The translations under genes were made by a program, and so were the position numbers. The notes below the pieces were generated by a model that saw nothing but the letters and a program-made list of their open reading frames with translations, did not search any database and was not told the DNA's origin. Below are positions 54,532 to 64,000 of a DNA stretch of 64,000 bases, one piece after another; position 1 is the first letter of the stretch, and every line of letters starts with the position of its first letter. The stretch spans positions 4,343,042 to 4,407,041 of the forward strand of contig JAPNXP010000010.1 of NCBI GenBank assembly GCA_028753945.1, in the 5' to 3' direction. The stretch is from Hexactinellida sp. DTS-2022 (Eukaryota > Porifera > Hexactinellida).

Positions 54532-55816
54532 GCTTTATTAGCTACTCCCTTATTAGCAACATTGCTCTATTAGCAACCAATTTACAGGTCTCGATCAAAA
54601 GCATGGGATTTATATAAAGTTAAGTTCTCATATAAACAAATCGCTTATTAGCAATATTATTCGTTTATTAGCAACCTATTTTCTGGTCCCAAGTGTAGAT
54701 CTGTTCCCCTATAAGCAACTTAAAGATGCCAATATACAAATAAAAAGTCACTTTTAAGCAACTCAAAGTTTCTAATAGACAAACAAACAAGTTCACTTTT
54801 AAGCAACTCAAGGTTGCTAATAGACGAACAATTTACTCGCTACAAAAATTTAACTTTACTATAAAAAATGAGATCGTTCACTACGTATTGTGTTGACATA
54901 CACTCGACTCCCTGTATACCCAATCTGAAATAACGAAGTAAAGTAGAACGGTTAATACGAATTTCCGAATAAAACGAACAAAACAGTTCCACAAAATCAG
55001 GTCCCTACAATGGCTATTCAATGGTTATTACTCCAGTTAATACGAACTTTGAATAAAGCGAACCAATTTTACTGTCCGTTGGTGTTCGTATTAACGAGGT
55101 TCTACTCAATAGTCCGGAAATCCCTCTATCTTATTACATGATTAAAATTTCGTTTACAACGAAATGAATATAACGAAATTCCGCTTATAGTGAAGTCATT
55201 TATTACCCCATATTGCCTCTAAGCTATTTATTTACTCCGGTTATAACGAACTCAGGTTAAACGAAATCCGTTATAATGAATTCCGCTTACAACAAAATCA
55301 GCTTGTAATGAACTCCTTTAAGATCGAATTCCGCTTATAACGAACTCCGTTTATAACGAAATGAAACTACGGTTTCGAGCACTTCGTTAAAACGGGAGTT
55401 GACCGACTTAGGGTGATCATGTGACTTTATAATGTATTATAGTCGACTTCAATTAATATTTGCTCTCATGTTTTCAATACTTCAAAGTATTTTTATTTTA
55501 TAATATTTTCATTTTCAAAATGTTTACTATCAAAAGTGGGTTCTCTTTTATATACCTTTCCCAGTCCATTGCCCACTTTCACCTTCTTCCAGGAAAACTG
55601 TATGCGCTAATGAAACCAGTGTATGATCCGGAAATATCATGAGGAGGATGATAGTGTGTATTTTCATTAAATTTTATAGTAATTAGTATATTCAGTGAAT
55701 GAAAATGACGTTTAACTACGTATAATCATTTTCAACTATTGTTTAAAGAAAATCCTCTTATTATAAACTTCGCTTATTAGCAACAAAACCGGAGTTGATA
55801 ATAAAGCAACTCCGCT
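54532..55816. mobile_element. pogo-like 'GTTGCTTTATTAG' element with nested MITEs
   Basis: Left CAGTAGAGTTGCTTTATTAG; right 'ATAAAGCAACTCCGCTG' followed by TA. 1,285 bp, related to 19871-20952. It contains a decayed CAGTCGACTCC-type MITE (about 54902-55403), which itself contains an ACGAA-type MITE (about 54942-55106): three nested layers. No coding. The 60-codon frame at 55460 is unsupported. Confidence 0.65.
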
Positions 55817-56650
55817 GTAATATATACTATTTAAATGCTGTAGAATAATTTCCTTTCGCATAATAATTCCGATTGTTCCAATACTTTTACCCTGGTAGTA
55901 TTATAGTAATCCATGATGTTCTTGATTATTCATATGGGATTACTTAAATCAATCTACGAAATGCTAATCACTCTTTGCAAATATGTTTACAGACAGAGAA
56001 TGAGACAGCCCCAGCGCACCACCTCGATGAGCCAATACACCACCAATTCATCACCGGAGGTCTACAGCTAGCTGCGCCGCTAATATAGATTCGCTTAACC
56101 TCTGTACTTACCCATTGTCCTACTTATATAGAGGATTTTGTAAGTAAATAGGATAGGAAATAAGCAAATATATTGCTCAATGCTGTGGGTAACCATGGAG
56201 CAACAACTGAGGTAAATTAGCTGCCCTATTTAAGACACCTGGAAGCAATCATCAAAGATTTCTAGATCTATATAAAAACTATAGACCCTGATTTATCGAC
56301 GATTCCTACCCCATCACATAATTAATGTATTATTGATTTTGGAATCGATTTCAGAAATTTTTATAATCCATTATACATTCGAACCCTACAATTGTATATA
56401 CTCTTCATTATTGCAATGACCTTTGTAATTATCTGGGGAGTTTTCAATTAATTAATTGTAATTGAAATTCATGGTTCATAACTACAGTTAAATATATATA
56501 ATCTTAATCGGCCTTTCTGAACACATTTTCTGGAATATGTTATTTTGATGTTGGTTTCAATTTTGTTTCTATTTATCATTTTCTGATTATGATAGAAGAA
56601 TATGTAAGTGAATATTTGTGCAATTTACATTAGCTTGTCCGACTTGTAAA
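55817..56650. other. non-coding stretch
   Basis: No gene or clear repeat recognised. This is the 3' flank of the coiled-coil gene that follows. Confidence 0.4.
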
Positions 56651-56654
56651 CTAA

Positions 56655-56660
56655 TTTATT
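56655..56660 (-). terminator. poly(A) signal of the coiled-coil gene
   Basis: AATAAA on the minus strand, 13 bp beyond the stop codon at 56673. Confidence 0.4.
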
Positions 56661-56672
56661 GTAATATTCAAA

Positions 56673-57686
56673 CTAATCTAATTCTTCAAATTCAGATATG
56701 TCACTCCAATCTACTACTTCTCCTACCTCATTACCATCTGTCTCAATGCCTTTAACTTCACTCCTACCCGTTTTGAGTTCTTTGCAGCTTGAAACAGCTT
56801 CTACATTATATTTGTAAGTATTATATAATTGAGGTTTCGCTATTCTTGAATAACAATAAGTGGTATTTGGTTGTGTCACATCTTCCTGAAAGTGCTGTAA
56901 TCTAGTATAGTTTTGGCTAATATTTAGCTCTGCTTGCTGGTTTATATTAACCAAGATACCTATTTCTTTTTTTATTTCAACAACTATGCAGGCTTTCTTT
57001 TCTTTTTCAATTAGAGGGAGTTCTAACCGGCGCTTAAAATCTGTGAAGCCATACTGCATATACTTTTTGTCTAATTGATTTCTTTCTCTTTCAAAATGAA
57101 TTTTCCTCTTTCCTGTGACAAGGGCTCTTTTTTCGATTGTTTTAATTTCTTTTATTTGGATTTGATTTCCATCTTTCAAAAGATCTTGTTCATTTTCTAT
57201 ACATAGTTTATTACCTTCTTTTTCTTTCAGTTCATTTAAAATATTGATATTCTTATTGATACACTCTCCTAACTGTAAGCATTTTAATTCGATTTCACTG
57301 GGCTTTGTTGTTGACCTATATTTGATCATTTTTGAAAAAAACTCTTTACCTTGTATTTTAAAAGTGTTATCGTTCAGTATCAGATCTTCCTCCATTATTC
57401 GTAATTTATCCTTCAACTTATTATTCACCAGGTCAATTATCCTTTTCTCACCCCACAAGATGTTAATCTGGCTTTCATTCCCCACTAAGTTGCTTGACTC
57501 AGCACCTAGCTGATTATTTCTTATTACAATCTCTCCTGAAATTGAAATTACTCGATCTTTAATATTTTTTATTTCTTTTTTAACGGATTCTATTCTCTCG
57601 CTTATATTTTTGAGTTCATTACTTTTCAGCTGAAATTCCTGTTCGGTATTTAAGATATGTTCAAACAATAAAGTGAGTTTAGACAT
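56673..57686 (-). CDS. intact 337-residue coiled-coil protein, CCDC172-like (tentative)
   Basis: Single exon with ATG at 57686 (MSKLTLLFEHILNTEQEF...) and stop TAA-type at 56673; no in-frame lesions, unlike all the transposon genes here. Residues 1-135 and 140-260 are charged heptad-rich helices (for example NISERIESVKKEIKNIKDRV and LNELKEKEGNKLCIENEQDL). Residues ~260-337 are less helical, ending with an acidic tail (VDWSDISEFEELD). The start 'LFEHI..TE' and the overall coiled-coil layout recall CCDC172, but I know that family only roughly; it is usually shorter (about 260 residues) and spliced. It may be a retrogene or an unrelated coiled-coil protein. Function cannot be stated from sequence; coiled coils usually mediate protein assembly. 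Confidence 0.6.
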   Translation of the reverse strand: MSKLTLLFEHILNTEQEFQLKSNELKNISERIESVKKEIKNIKDRVISISGEIVIRNNQLGAESSNLVGNESQINILWGEKRIIDLVNNKLKDKLRIMEEDLILNDNTFKIQGKEFFSKMIKYRSTTKPSEIELKCLQLGECINKNINILNELKEKEGNKLCIENEQDLLKDGNQIQIKEIKTIEKRALVTGKRKIHFERERNQLDKKYMQYGFTDFKRRLELPLIEKEKKACIVVEIKKEIGILVNINQQAELNISQNYTRLQHFQEDVTQPNTTYCYSRIAKPQLYNTYKYNVEAVSSCKELKTGRSEVKGIETDGNEVGEVVDWSDISEFEELD

Positions 57687-57719
57687 ATTAATTAATTATC
57701 AAAGTTTAATGATAAAAAA

Positions 57720-57974
57720 ATTCAATTTTATATAGATTAGATTATAATGAAATCCAGTTGTTTTCTAATTCTAGATGTTGTAATTGAATTTCTAATTTTG
57801 GTTAGTTAGAACATAGGAGCCTACTAGATTTACCACTTTGAATCAATTTTCTTATCACAACTTGAATTAATAGAGTATATTTTTAACCATTTTATTCTAT
57901 CTAAAGTGCTAATAAACAAAGTAAATTAACACTTCAATTATGACAGAATCAATACCCATTGGACTTTTTGTGAA
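57720..57974 (+). repeat. worn piece of dispersed repeat R
   Basis: 'GAATTTCTAATTTTGGTTAG', 'AATCAATTTTCTTATCACAA' and 'AACAAAGTAAATTAACAC' parallel the end of 17540-17700. The Gypsy element is inserted at its edge. Confidence 0.45.
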
Positions 57975-57978
57975 CTAC

Positions 57979-58148
57979 TGTTGTGTAGTTCTTACTACCT
58001 GGCTTAGACCACCCAACTAGTTACTAATTAGTCCTTTGTTAACCAGATAGTATATTTAGCTACTCTTATGTTATTCTTACCAATTGTAGTATTTCTTCCG
58101 ATTGAACTTCTTAGTTATTTCATTGTTAACTATAATAACGATCTCACA
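57979..58148 (+). repeat. 5' LTR, 170 bp
   Basis: Begins TGTTGTGTAGTTCTTACTAC and ends ATCTCACA. It differs from the 3' LTR by two substitutions and one single-base length change, so the insertion is fairly recent. Confidence 0.95.
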
Positions 58149-58155
58149 TTAAATA

Positions 58156-58329
58156 CAGTAGATGTCGGATATAAGCACACCGGTTATAAGAACATATCGG
58201 ATATAAGCACACTATGTTGGAAAACGGTTGCCATATACCCAGTATAATTTATGTCGGTTATAAGAACATGCCGGTTATAAGCACCTTAAGTGCAGTTCCC
58301 GACGATGTGCTTATAACCGGCATCCACTG
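58156..58329. mobile_element. pogo-like MITE, family V, copy 4, inside the retrotransposon
   Basis: CAGTAGATGTCGGATATAAG to GGCATCCACTG between TA dinucleotides, only 7 bp downstream of the 5' LTR. It occupies the place where the tRNA primer-binding site should be. The 60-codon frame across it is an artefact. Confidence 0.85.
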
Positions 58330-58361
58330 TACTACAATTTCTACTAAAGCCAAGAACCAAG

Positions 58362-59544
58362 ATGGCCACTCAACCTACAATTCCAATGATTTCTGAGGGA
58401 ATGAGAATAGGGGACTGGAAGCATCTTTCCTAGCAAGTGTCCAGAAAATTTTGGCAGGCGAGGAGGGACAGAAAAGAGTAATTCAACTCCTACCAGCTTG
58501 CGTCAACCGGAGACCAGCTGAGAGGGAACTAGTAAGAGATATTGTAAAGTACACCGATACTATTGCCAGGGCTTTGGAAATCCTAGAAGAAACTTTGGAT
58601 CCACTGGTTGATCAGTATCAGATGATGCAGGAGCTTTGCAGATCGGATTGGGAACCCGGGATACAAATAGACGATTTTTTTTTCATAATCCGACGTAAAG
58701 CTCAACACGCTGCGGTTGGAATGAAGTTCGTCGCCTCGTTACTCGCTTCCCAGCTCCGAAGGACATACAAAGCAAGGTGCGCGATAAAGTTAAAGGTGTC
58801 GACGATGACATCGAGTGAGCCGACGGTAGAGGTTTGATAACAACTATTAAACGTGAACTAATTGAACGCGGGTACCCTCTGGATTTGGGGAACAAAGATT
58901 TTGAGAGGATCAAGAAAGTCGCAGTGTTGTCCGAAGCCGCGGAATTTTCGAGCTCAATCAATTCTACTAGCTACGAAGTAGAACCACCCCCGCCCTCGGA
59001 CGATACGGTGGCTTACTTTAAGGCTAACCCCCAGGGTGCCAAATGGGGGCGACAATCTAAGCAGACAGTACCTCCCGCCCGGGGATGTTACATTTGTGGG
59101 GGATCGCATATGTGGAAATACTGTCCAGAAAAGCGATGTCCAGGGTGCGGAGAAAGGGGACACGCCTTAAAGGAATGTCTGAACAGGGGAGGCGCAAAAA
59201 GCAGTAGGAAGATCTTGAACTTCGGACGCCGAGATATATGTACAGAACTTTCTGTTCTCCTACCTGTGAGGTTAAATGGAAAATCGATAACTGCAATCCT
59301 GGACTCTGGTGCTGGTCCCTCCGTAATTGACTACAACACCATATACGATTTAGGACTAGAACCCCTCGTGGAGAACCGAGCCAGCAAAGTGTATGGTTTG
59401 TCGCGAAAACCTGTGGGAGTTGTTGGGAGTATCAATTTAACTTTGGATCTTGGAGATGGGCAAGTTGTACATCATACATTTGAAGTACTCAGCGATACTG
59501 GAACAACTAGGATTCTGGGAAGCGACCTATTGAGGAAATTCTGA
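58362..59544 (+). pseudogene. Gypsy gag and protease, frameshifted
   Basis: Starts at ATG 58362 (MATQPTIPMISEGMRIGDW). A 1-nt shift leads into the frame containing ILAGEEGQKRVIQLLPACVN. Another shift and an in-frame TGA (58816) precede the 58834-59544 frame. The latter carries two zinc knuckles, CYICGGSHMWKYC and CPGCGERGHALKEC, for RNA packaging, and then a retropepsin with the catalytic Asp in AILDSGAGPSVID and the flap region. It ends at a TGA directly before the reverse-transcriptase frame continues. Function would be capsid formation and polyprotein cleavage in the cytoplasm. Confidence 0.9.
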
Positions 59545-60913
59545 TCCACGGAGTTTGATTGGGCTACGCATAGGGTTCGGCTCGGAAATATTTGGAAGGA
59601 TTCCCAAGCGGCTGTCGAGGGAGGAGACCCACTTTCTAGGGCGAAAATCGCATGTTTAGAAGTTGCTCACTGTGAGGATGTTTGTTTAGCTCCAACGATA
59701 GTTAAGAACGACTTAGACCGTTACCAAAGAGAAAAACTCAACGAACTCTTAGCTGAATATTCCTGTGTATTCGCTGAAAATCCAAAGAAACCAGCCATTA
59801 CATCGATGACAAAACATAGAATCGATACTAGGGGCTCTTATCCAGTGAAACAAACTTCGTAGGGTATCACCGGTCATGGAGAGATAAATCAGCAAGCAGG
59901 TTGAAGACATGCTCACAAATGGTGTTTGCCGGACGTCGAACTCTCCATGGTGTAGTCGGGTAATTCTGGTCTCAAAGAAAGACGGAAGCACAAGATTTGT
60001 TGTAGATTACCGCGACTTGAATAGTGTTACTACCAAGGACGCATACCCTATGCCGAATCCCAAAGATATTTTGGACAGGATGCATAATAAAAGGCTCTTT
60101 ACTTTTCTCGACGCCGCAAGCGCTTATTGGTGTGTTGAATTAGAAGAAGAGGATAAATGCAAGACTGCGTTTGCCACACCCCGGGGACATTACGAGATGA
60201 ATCGTAGGGCATTCGGTCTTTGTAATAGCCAAGCGACATACCAGAGGCTCATGGATGATAGTTTACGCGGAGTTGAGAATGCAGATTCCTACATAGATGA
60301 CATCTGTATACACTCGGACAATTTTGATAGTCACCTTAAGGACATACGCCAAACGTTGAGCGCATTGAAAAAGGCAAACATACAACTGCGACGCGACAAG
60401 TGCGTGTTTGCTGCCCGATCGGGTGAATTCCTTGGAATGGGCGCCAACCTGTATCAAGGACAGTGGAAAAATTGTTAATGCGCCTCACCCGAGGTGTAGG
60501 CAGGAACTACAGAGGTTCCTTGGTCTCGTGAATTTTACAGGGAATATATTCAGGACATGGCACATGTTGCTGAGCCCCTATACAAACTTACACGAAAGGG
60601 AGTTGAATGGGTATGGGATAGCCCTGCACAGAACGCGTTCTTGACCCTCAAGAATAAGCTAATTAAACACCCCGTAATATTGTCGTTTCCCGATTGGAAT
60701 GGTGACTTTTACCTCCAAACTGACGCTTCATCAATCGCAGTTGGATCTGTGCTTTCGCAGAAAGACGAACAAGGGAAATTAAGACCTTTAGGGTACTCGT
60801 CTTCGGGCCTTACAGCTGTACATTGAAAGTACAGTGCGGGGGAGCTTGAATGTTGGGCGCGCATTGCTGCAGCTCGTAAATGCAGGTATTACCTGCAAGC
60901 GGCACGGAAAGTC
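59545..60913 (+). pseudogene. Gypsy reverse transcriptase and RNase H, broken
   Basis: After the TGA the frame continues in phase (STEFDWATHRVRLGNIW), breaks near 59860, and resumes at 59909 with PWCSRVILVSKKDGSTRFVV, the catalytic FLDAASAYW and the SYIDDICIHS (YxDD) box. Shifts near 60440 and 60480 separate the connection domain. RNase H begins with FYLQTDASSIAVGSVLSQKD (first catalytic Asp), has an in-frame TGA at 60824, then KYSAGELE and SDHNPLRWL. Two of the stops are TGA where Arg (CGA) is the usual residue, compatible with CpG deamination. Confidence 0.9.
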
Positions 60914-62440
60914 GTGTTCTTGAGTGATCATAACCCGCTTCGGTGGTTGCGAAGGCAGAAGGATCCCAGAAATAAGTTTTCGAGGTGGATACAAGAGCTA
61001 GAGGCGATCAAGTATGAAATCCAGTATGTGAGAGGAGAGGAGAACGCAGCCGCAGATTACTTGTCAAGACTCCCTAGCGAGATAGATCAGAATGTAAACG
61101 ATGATGTCGATCATTTTGAGCGGCACTTATTTCCTATTTCCGATCAGTATCAATTATTATCGAGGATCAAAGAAGATTTACGCCTAGACAAGGCAACATC
61201 TCTCGCGCTAGCCCAGCTTGAGCATGGAGGCGTAATCTATTCGGGTAGATTCAAACGGCAACGTGGAATGCATCTGAGTGATGGGTTGCTTTATAGAGGT
61301 GATCAGGTTGTCGTACCTCACAGACTTAAGAATGAAATCCTTACACGAATTCACAATGATTCGCATCCCGGCATGAAGAAGACTATCGCGGAGACTAAGT
61401 TGCATTTCTATTGGAGGGGGCTATATCGCGACGTTGAGCGTTTTTGTGAAGGATGTCTGATATGTCAGAGGAACAAACCCAAGAACCGGCCTAGAGAACC
61501 TCTCGAACCGATTACAATCGCCGAAGAACCGAGACACGCGATTGCCTATGATATTGCAATCTTACCATGGTCCACTGATAGCCATCGGTATTTCCTTATA
61601 ATGACTGACCTCTTTTCCAAATTCGTGGAAGTTTATCCAATGGCAGATCAAACTGCCGAGTCCGTGTGTAAAGGTTTGCTCCAAGGTTGGATACACAGAC
61701 ATGGCCCTCCTAGGATCATGTTAAGCGATCAGGGCCCGAATGTCGATGTGAAGTTAGTTAGGGAAATGCTCGGCAGATTGGGAATTGAAAAACGCCGCAG
61801 CACTCCCTACCACCCTGAGGGCGATGGCCAGGCGGAGAGAGGAGTTCAAACCGTTAAACAGGCCATGCGTTGCCTTCTTGAAGAAAGAAGCATTGAGAAA
61901 GATAATTGGCCTTCAATTCTACAGGAGGTGAGCTACAACCTCAATTGTCTCCCAAGTCCCAGCACAGGATACCCGCCCTACACTGTAATGTGCGGAGTGG
62001 CGCCTACGTCGTTATCTATGACCTGCTTACCTCGTTCGAAATGTGGGGGTGATAAGGTTACTACTCAGGAATGGTTGGAGGAAGTTACCAACGCACGAGG
62101 CGTGGTAAATAGTAAGGTTAACTCCAATCTTAGTGAGTCGCGTTCCAGGATGAAGTCTAATTACAGATGTAGCGCCTCACCAACAAACATACAGGCAGGA
62201 GATAAAGTTCTTCTAAAAAATGAACCCAGGTCAGATGGGCTTGAACCCTGTTTTCGTTGGCCTTATACGGTGACCGAGCGAATGGGTGTTAACGTGAGAG
62301 TCCAGATCAATGAAAGGAAGGAAAAAGTTGTTCACTTAAATAAATGTAAGCTTTATCACCCCCCGCCTGATGTGTATATCCCATTTCAACCTCACGCGAG
62401 ATTCTACCATCATTCAGTACCCGAGAGAGGTTACAAGTGA
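60914..62440 (+). CDS. Gypsy RNase H end and integrase, intact frame
   Basis: 508 codons without lesion. The end of RNase H includes NAAADYLSRLP. The integrase zinc module HHCC is IHNDSHPGMKK..., GCLICQRNK. The core has Asp in AYDIAILPW, Asp in SDQGPN and Glu in GDGQAERGV, the DD35E triad, followed by the C-terminal segment (GDKVLLKNEPRSDG...FRWPYTV). Integrase joins cDNA ends to chromosomal DNA. The start at 60914 is only the first Met in the open frame; the natural protein would be cleaved from a polyprotein. A short overlapping frame to 62602 holds PLRRSDRDRRPPLRYRDEDS, the usual pol C-terminal tail, displaced by a frameshift. Confidence 0.95.
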   Translation: MFLSDHNPLRWLRRQKDPRNKFSRWIQELEAIKYEIQYVRGEENAAADYLSRLPSEIDQNVNDDVDHFERHLFPISDQYQLLSRIKEDLRLDKATSLALAQLEHGGVIYSGRFKRQRGMHLSDGLLYRGDQVVVPHRLKNEILTRIHNDSHPGMKKTIAETKLHFYWRGLYRDVERFCEGCLICQRNKPKNRPREPLEPITIAEEPRHAIAYDIAILPWSTDSHRYFLIMTDLFSKFVEVYPMADQTAESVCKGLLQGWIHRHGPPRIMLSDQGPNVDVKLVREMLGRLGIEKRRSTPYHPEGDGQAERGVQTVKQAMRCLLEERSIEKDNWPSILQEVSYNLNCLPSPSTGYPPYTVMCGVAPTSLSMTCLPRSKCGGDKVTTQEWLEEVTNARGVVNSKVNSNLSESRSRMKSNYRCSASPTNIQAGDKVLLKNEPRSDGLEPCFRWPYTVTERMGVNVRVQINERKEKVVHLNKCKLYHPPPDVYIPFQPHARFYHHSVPERGYK

Positions 62441-62593
62441 GGTCGAAACAGAAATAGTACCGGAAAGTGAGAACGAGGAATCACCTGGACAGGTAACTAT
62501 GCAGACGGTTCCCCTGAGGAGATCTGATAGGGATAGGAGGCCTCCTCTCAGGTATAGAGACGAAGACAGTTTTATTGTTCTAAGGGGAAGTGA

Positions 62594-62764
62594 TGTTGTG
62601 TAGTTCTTACTACCTGGCTTAGACCACCCAACTAGTTACTAATTAGTCCTTTGTTAACCCGATAGTATATTTAGCTACTCTTATGTTATTCTTACCAATT
62701 GTAGTATTTCTTCCGATTGAAATTCTTAGTTTATTTCATTGTTAACTATAATAACGATCTCACA
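62594..62764 (+). repeat. 3' LTR, 171 bp
   Basis: TGTTGTGTAGTTCTTACTAC to ATCTCACA, followed by the duplication CTAC. The LTR would supply promoter and poly(A) functions, but I see no TATA box that stands out. Confidence 0.95.
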
Positions 62765-62768
62765 CTAC

Positions 62769-64000
62769 TATCAGAGGCACATTTATTGTGAATATAATGG
62801 TGAATATAAATGGGTTTATTATTATATCTTTCTGCATCTAAAAACTGTTCACCAGGCAATGAAAACGAACTTATAGAAACCCCAGAATGTTTTTGCTTTA
62901 GCACAACTTCCAAGGTTCTTCCTACTTCTGTATGGATATTCTCCTACAAATCAAAGAGTGACTCTTTGGCTACAAGTCTGAACAATATGAATGAGTTACT
63001 ACAGCTTCATGCAGACATTTTAAGGGCTGAGACTCTTTTACTAAGTATTTGTTCCTAATTCTGTAGAGTCTCTGGCGGTCAGTTTCTTTATTGGCTGAAC
63101 AATTTCCACAGATGATCTCTGATATTTCATCAGAAGTGATCAGCGACTTCGGACATTGACTAGGTCAGAGGTGGGCACAAAGGTTCACTTTCGGACCGTT
63201 ATGAAATTTTGAGCTAACTTGGCGGGACGAAAAACCTGAGGGTCTATTCTGCTACCATTATACTATTACAGTCTTTTAATGGAACATTGCAGATTAATTT
63301 ATATGCTTTTTTCTAAGTTTATTATAAAACCCCCTTACTAAATAGAACTCAAATCATGTTTGGAAGTCGGCTATTTCTGCAAATAAAATCTACCCAACAC
63401 TTTTACTGAAGCAAGACCATTCGTCACGAACAATATTATGAACAATTAATCGTTGGTAAGAATTTATATTGAACCATTCACCCCGAACTATATATTGTAG
63501 GCAACAATATATTAAAAATTAATCATTTCTCAGCACTATGACTAACCGCGAACCGAAATCGTTATCTATCATGTGATGCGTATTGAACGCATTGATTCTA
63601 AAAGTGCTTTGTAAAGTTCAGCGGTCCGAATTCCTATTCTTTCCAACAACTCTAACGGGCACTTTTTCCATATGTAGAATAGATTGTATATAGTCGGCGT
63701 ACTTTTCACGGCGTGATAAAATGCCAACAACAGAGTTTCTTTTTTGAAAGATAAGTTCTAGATTCAAATTTCGATTCAGCAAAATTGAATTGTACTATAG
63801 ATACTAAGTTTAGCTATATACGTCCTCGTTAGAAGTATTTACAAACATCATATCAAAAGTTATTTTTGAAATTTCCTAACCAAAAATGGAAAATCACTTT
63901 CTTTGACTTTGTAATAGTTTTCTGCTTGTGGGCTTTCACACTGTTAGCAATTTTGTCCAACTGTTTCTAATATATTCAAGCATGAAACACAACTCAATTT
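62769..64000. other. non-coding stretch
   Basis: No supported gene. 'CAGAGGTGGGCACAAAGG' at about 63165 looks like a hAT left end whose partner is not in the window. The 82-codon frame at 62810-63058 has no recognisable features. Confidence 0.4.

Larger units (their letters stand above)
57979..62764 (+). mobile_element. Ty3/Gypsy LTR retrotransposon, 4.8 kb
   Basis: Two LTRs (57979-58148 and 62594-62764) with TG..CA ends, flanked by CTAC at 57975-57978 and 62765-62768. The gene order gag, protease, reverse transcriptase, RNase H, integrase is Ty3/Gypsy. There is no envelope-like frame, so an intracellular retrotransposon. Coding is broken outside the integrase. A pogo-like MITE sits just inside the 5' LTR. 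Confidence 0.95.

Noticed and set aside
58214..58396. 60-codon frame upstream of gag
   Set aside because: It runs through the inserted pogo-like MITE and into gag out of frame.
1..64000. CRISPR array, tRNA or rRNA genes, bacterial-type operons
   Set aside because: No regularly spaced direct repeats with unique spacers, no recognisable tRNA cloverleaf or rRNA core was seen by eye, and the gene structure is eukaryotic. A covariance-model scan would be needed to exclude tRNAs fully.

Overview
This window looks like an AT-rich invertebrate metazoan chromosome segment. There are no operons or bacterial signals; spliced exons with GT..AG borders, AATAAA sites, animal-type DNA transposons (hAT, P/THAP, pogo-type MITEs, FLYWCH-MULE, Ginger-type integrase elements) and a Ty3/Gypsy retrotransposon fill it. 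I cannot name the species. Host coding content is tiny: one terminal exon of a probable membrane protein (4.82-5.18 kb, +), one internal coiled-coil exon (29.47-29.68 kb, +) and one intact single-exon 337-residue coiled-coil gene (56.67-57.69 kb, -), tentatively CCDC172-like.

0-21 kb: mostly non-coding repeats. Several hAT-type MITEs have 8-bp target duplications. There is also an 810-bp MITE with long terminal inverted repeats (TIRs) and a 7-bp duplication, pogo-like MITEs, a 41-bp-arm hairpin, and worn remnants of a P-type transposase (12.6-13.1 kb) and of an OTU protease gene (14.0-15.3 kb).

21.2-26.8 kb: a P-element/THAP-type transposon with 30-bp perfect TIRs and a 7-bp duplication. It is interrupted inside its transposase by a second transposon (23.2-25.5 kb, ~140-bp TIRs, 5-bp duplication) that carries a conserved-looking protein I cannot assign to a named superfamily.

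27-39.5 kb: dispersed repeats and hAT MITEs surround a compact 2.2-kb integrase-type DNA transposon (32.95-35.15 kb; TGT..ACA ends, TGTA duplication). It encodes a KRBA2-like integrase C-terminal domain with a CXC cysteine cluster and, after an intron, a ubiquitin-protease-like segment.

39.9-50.3 kb: the main find. A minus-strand, intron-bearing gene of about ten exons encodes a Ty3-type integrase (zinc-binding H2C2 module, D, D and E signatures, C-terminal part) followed by an OTU cysteine protease, the architecture of Ginger1 DNA transposons. It is broken by frameshifts and stops and loaded with younger insertions: hAT MITEs in intron 1 and exon 5, a 3.2-kb hAT-like element with 231-bp TIRs, a FLYWCH-MULE transposase, a pogo-like MITE and a second copy of the 7-bp-duplication MITE. 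A second integrase zinc-module exon with the same splice position lies at 52.9 kb.

50.3-64 kb: more repeats (a tandem ~145-bp array, nested pogo-like elements), the CCDC172-like gene, and a 4.8-kb Ty3/Gypsy retrotransposon with 170-bp LTRs and a CTAC duplication. Its integrase is intact; gag and the rest of pol are broken.

The host and transposon genes do not form a pathway. The coherent story is layered: an old integrase/OTU transposon hit repeatedly by hAT, MULE, pogo and P-type elements, with two different integrase-type transposons both carrying deubiquitinase-like proteases.
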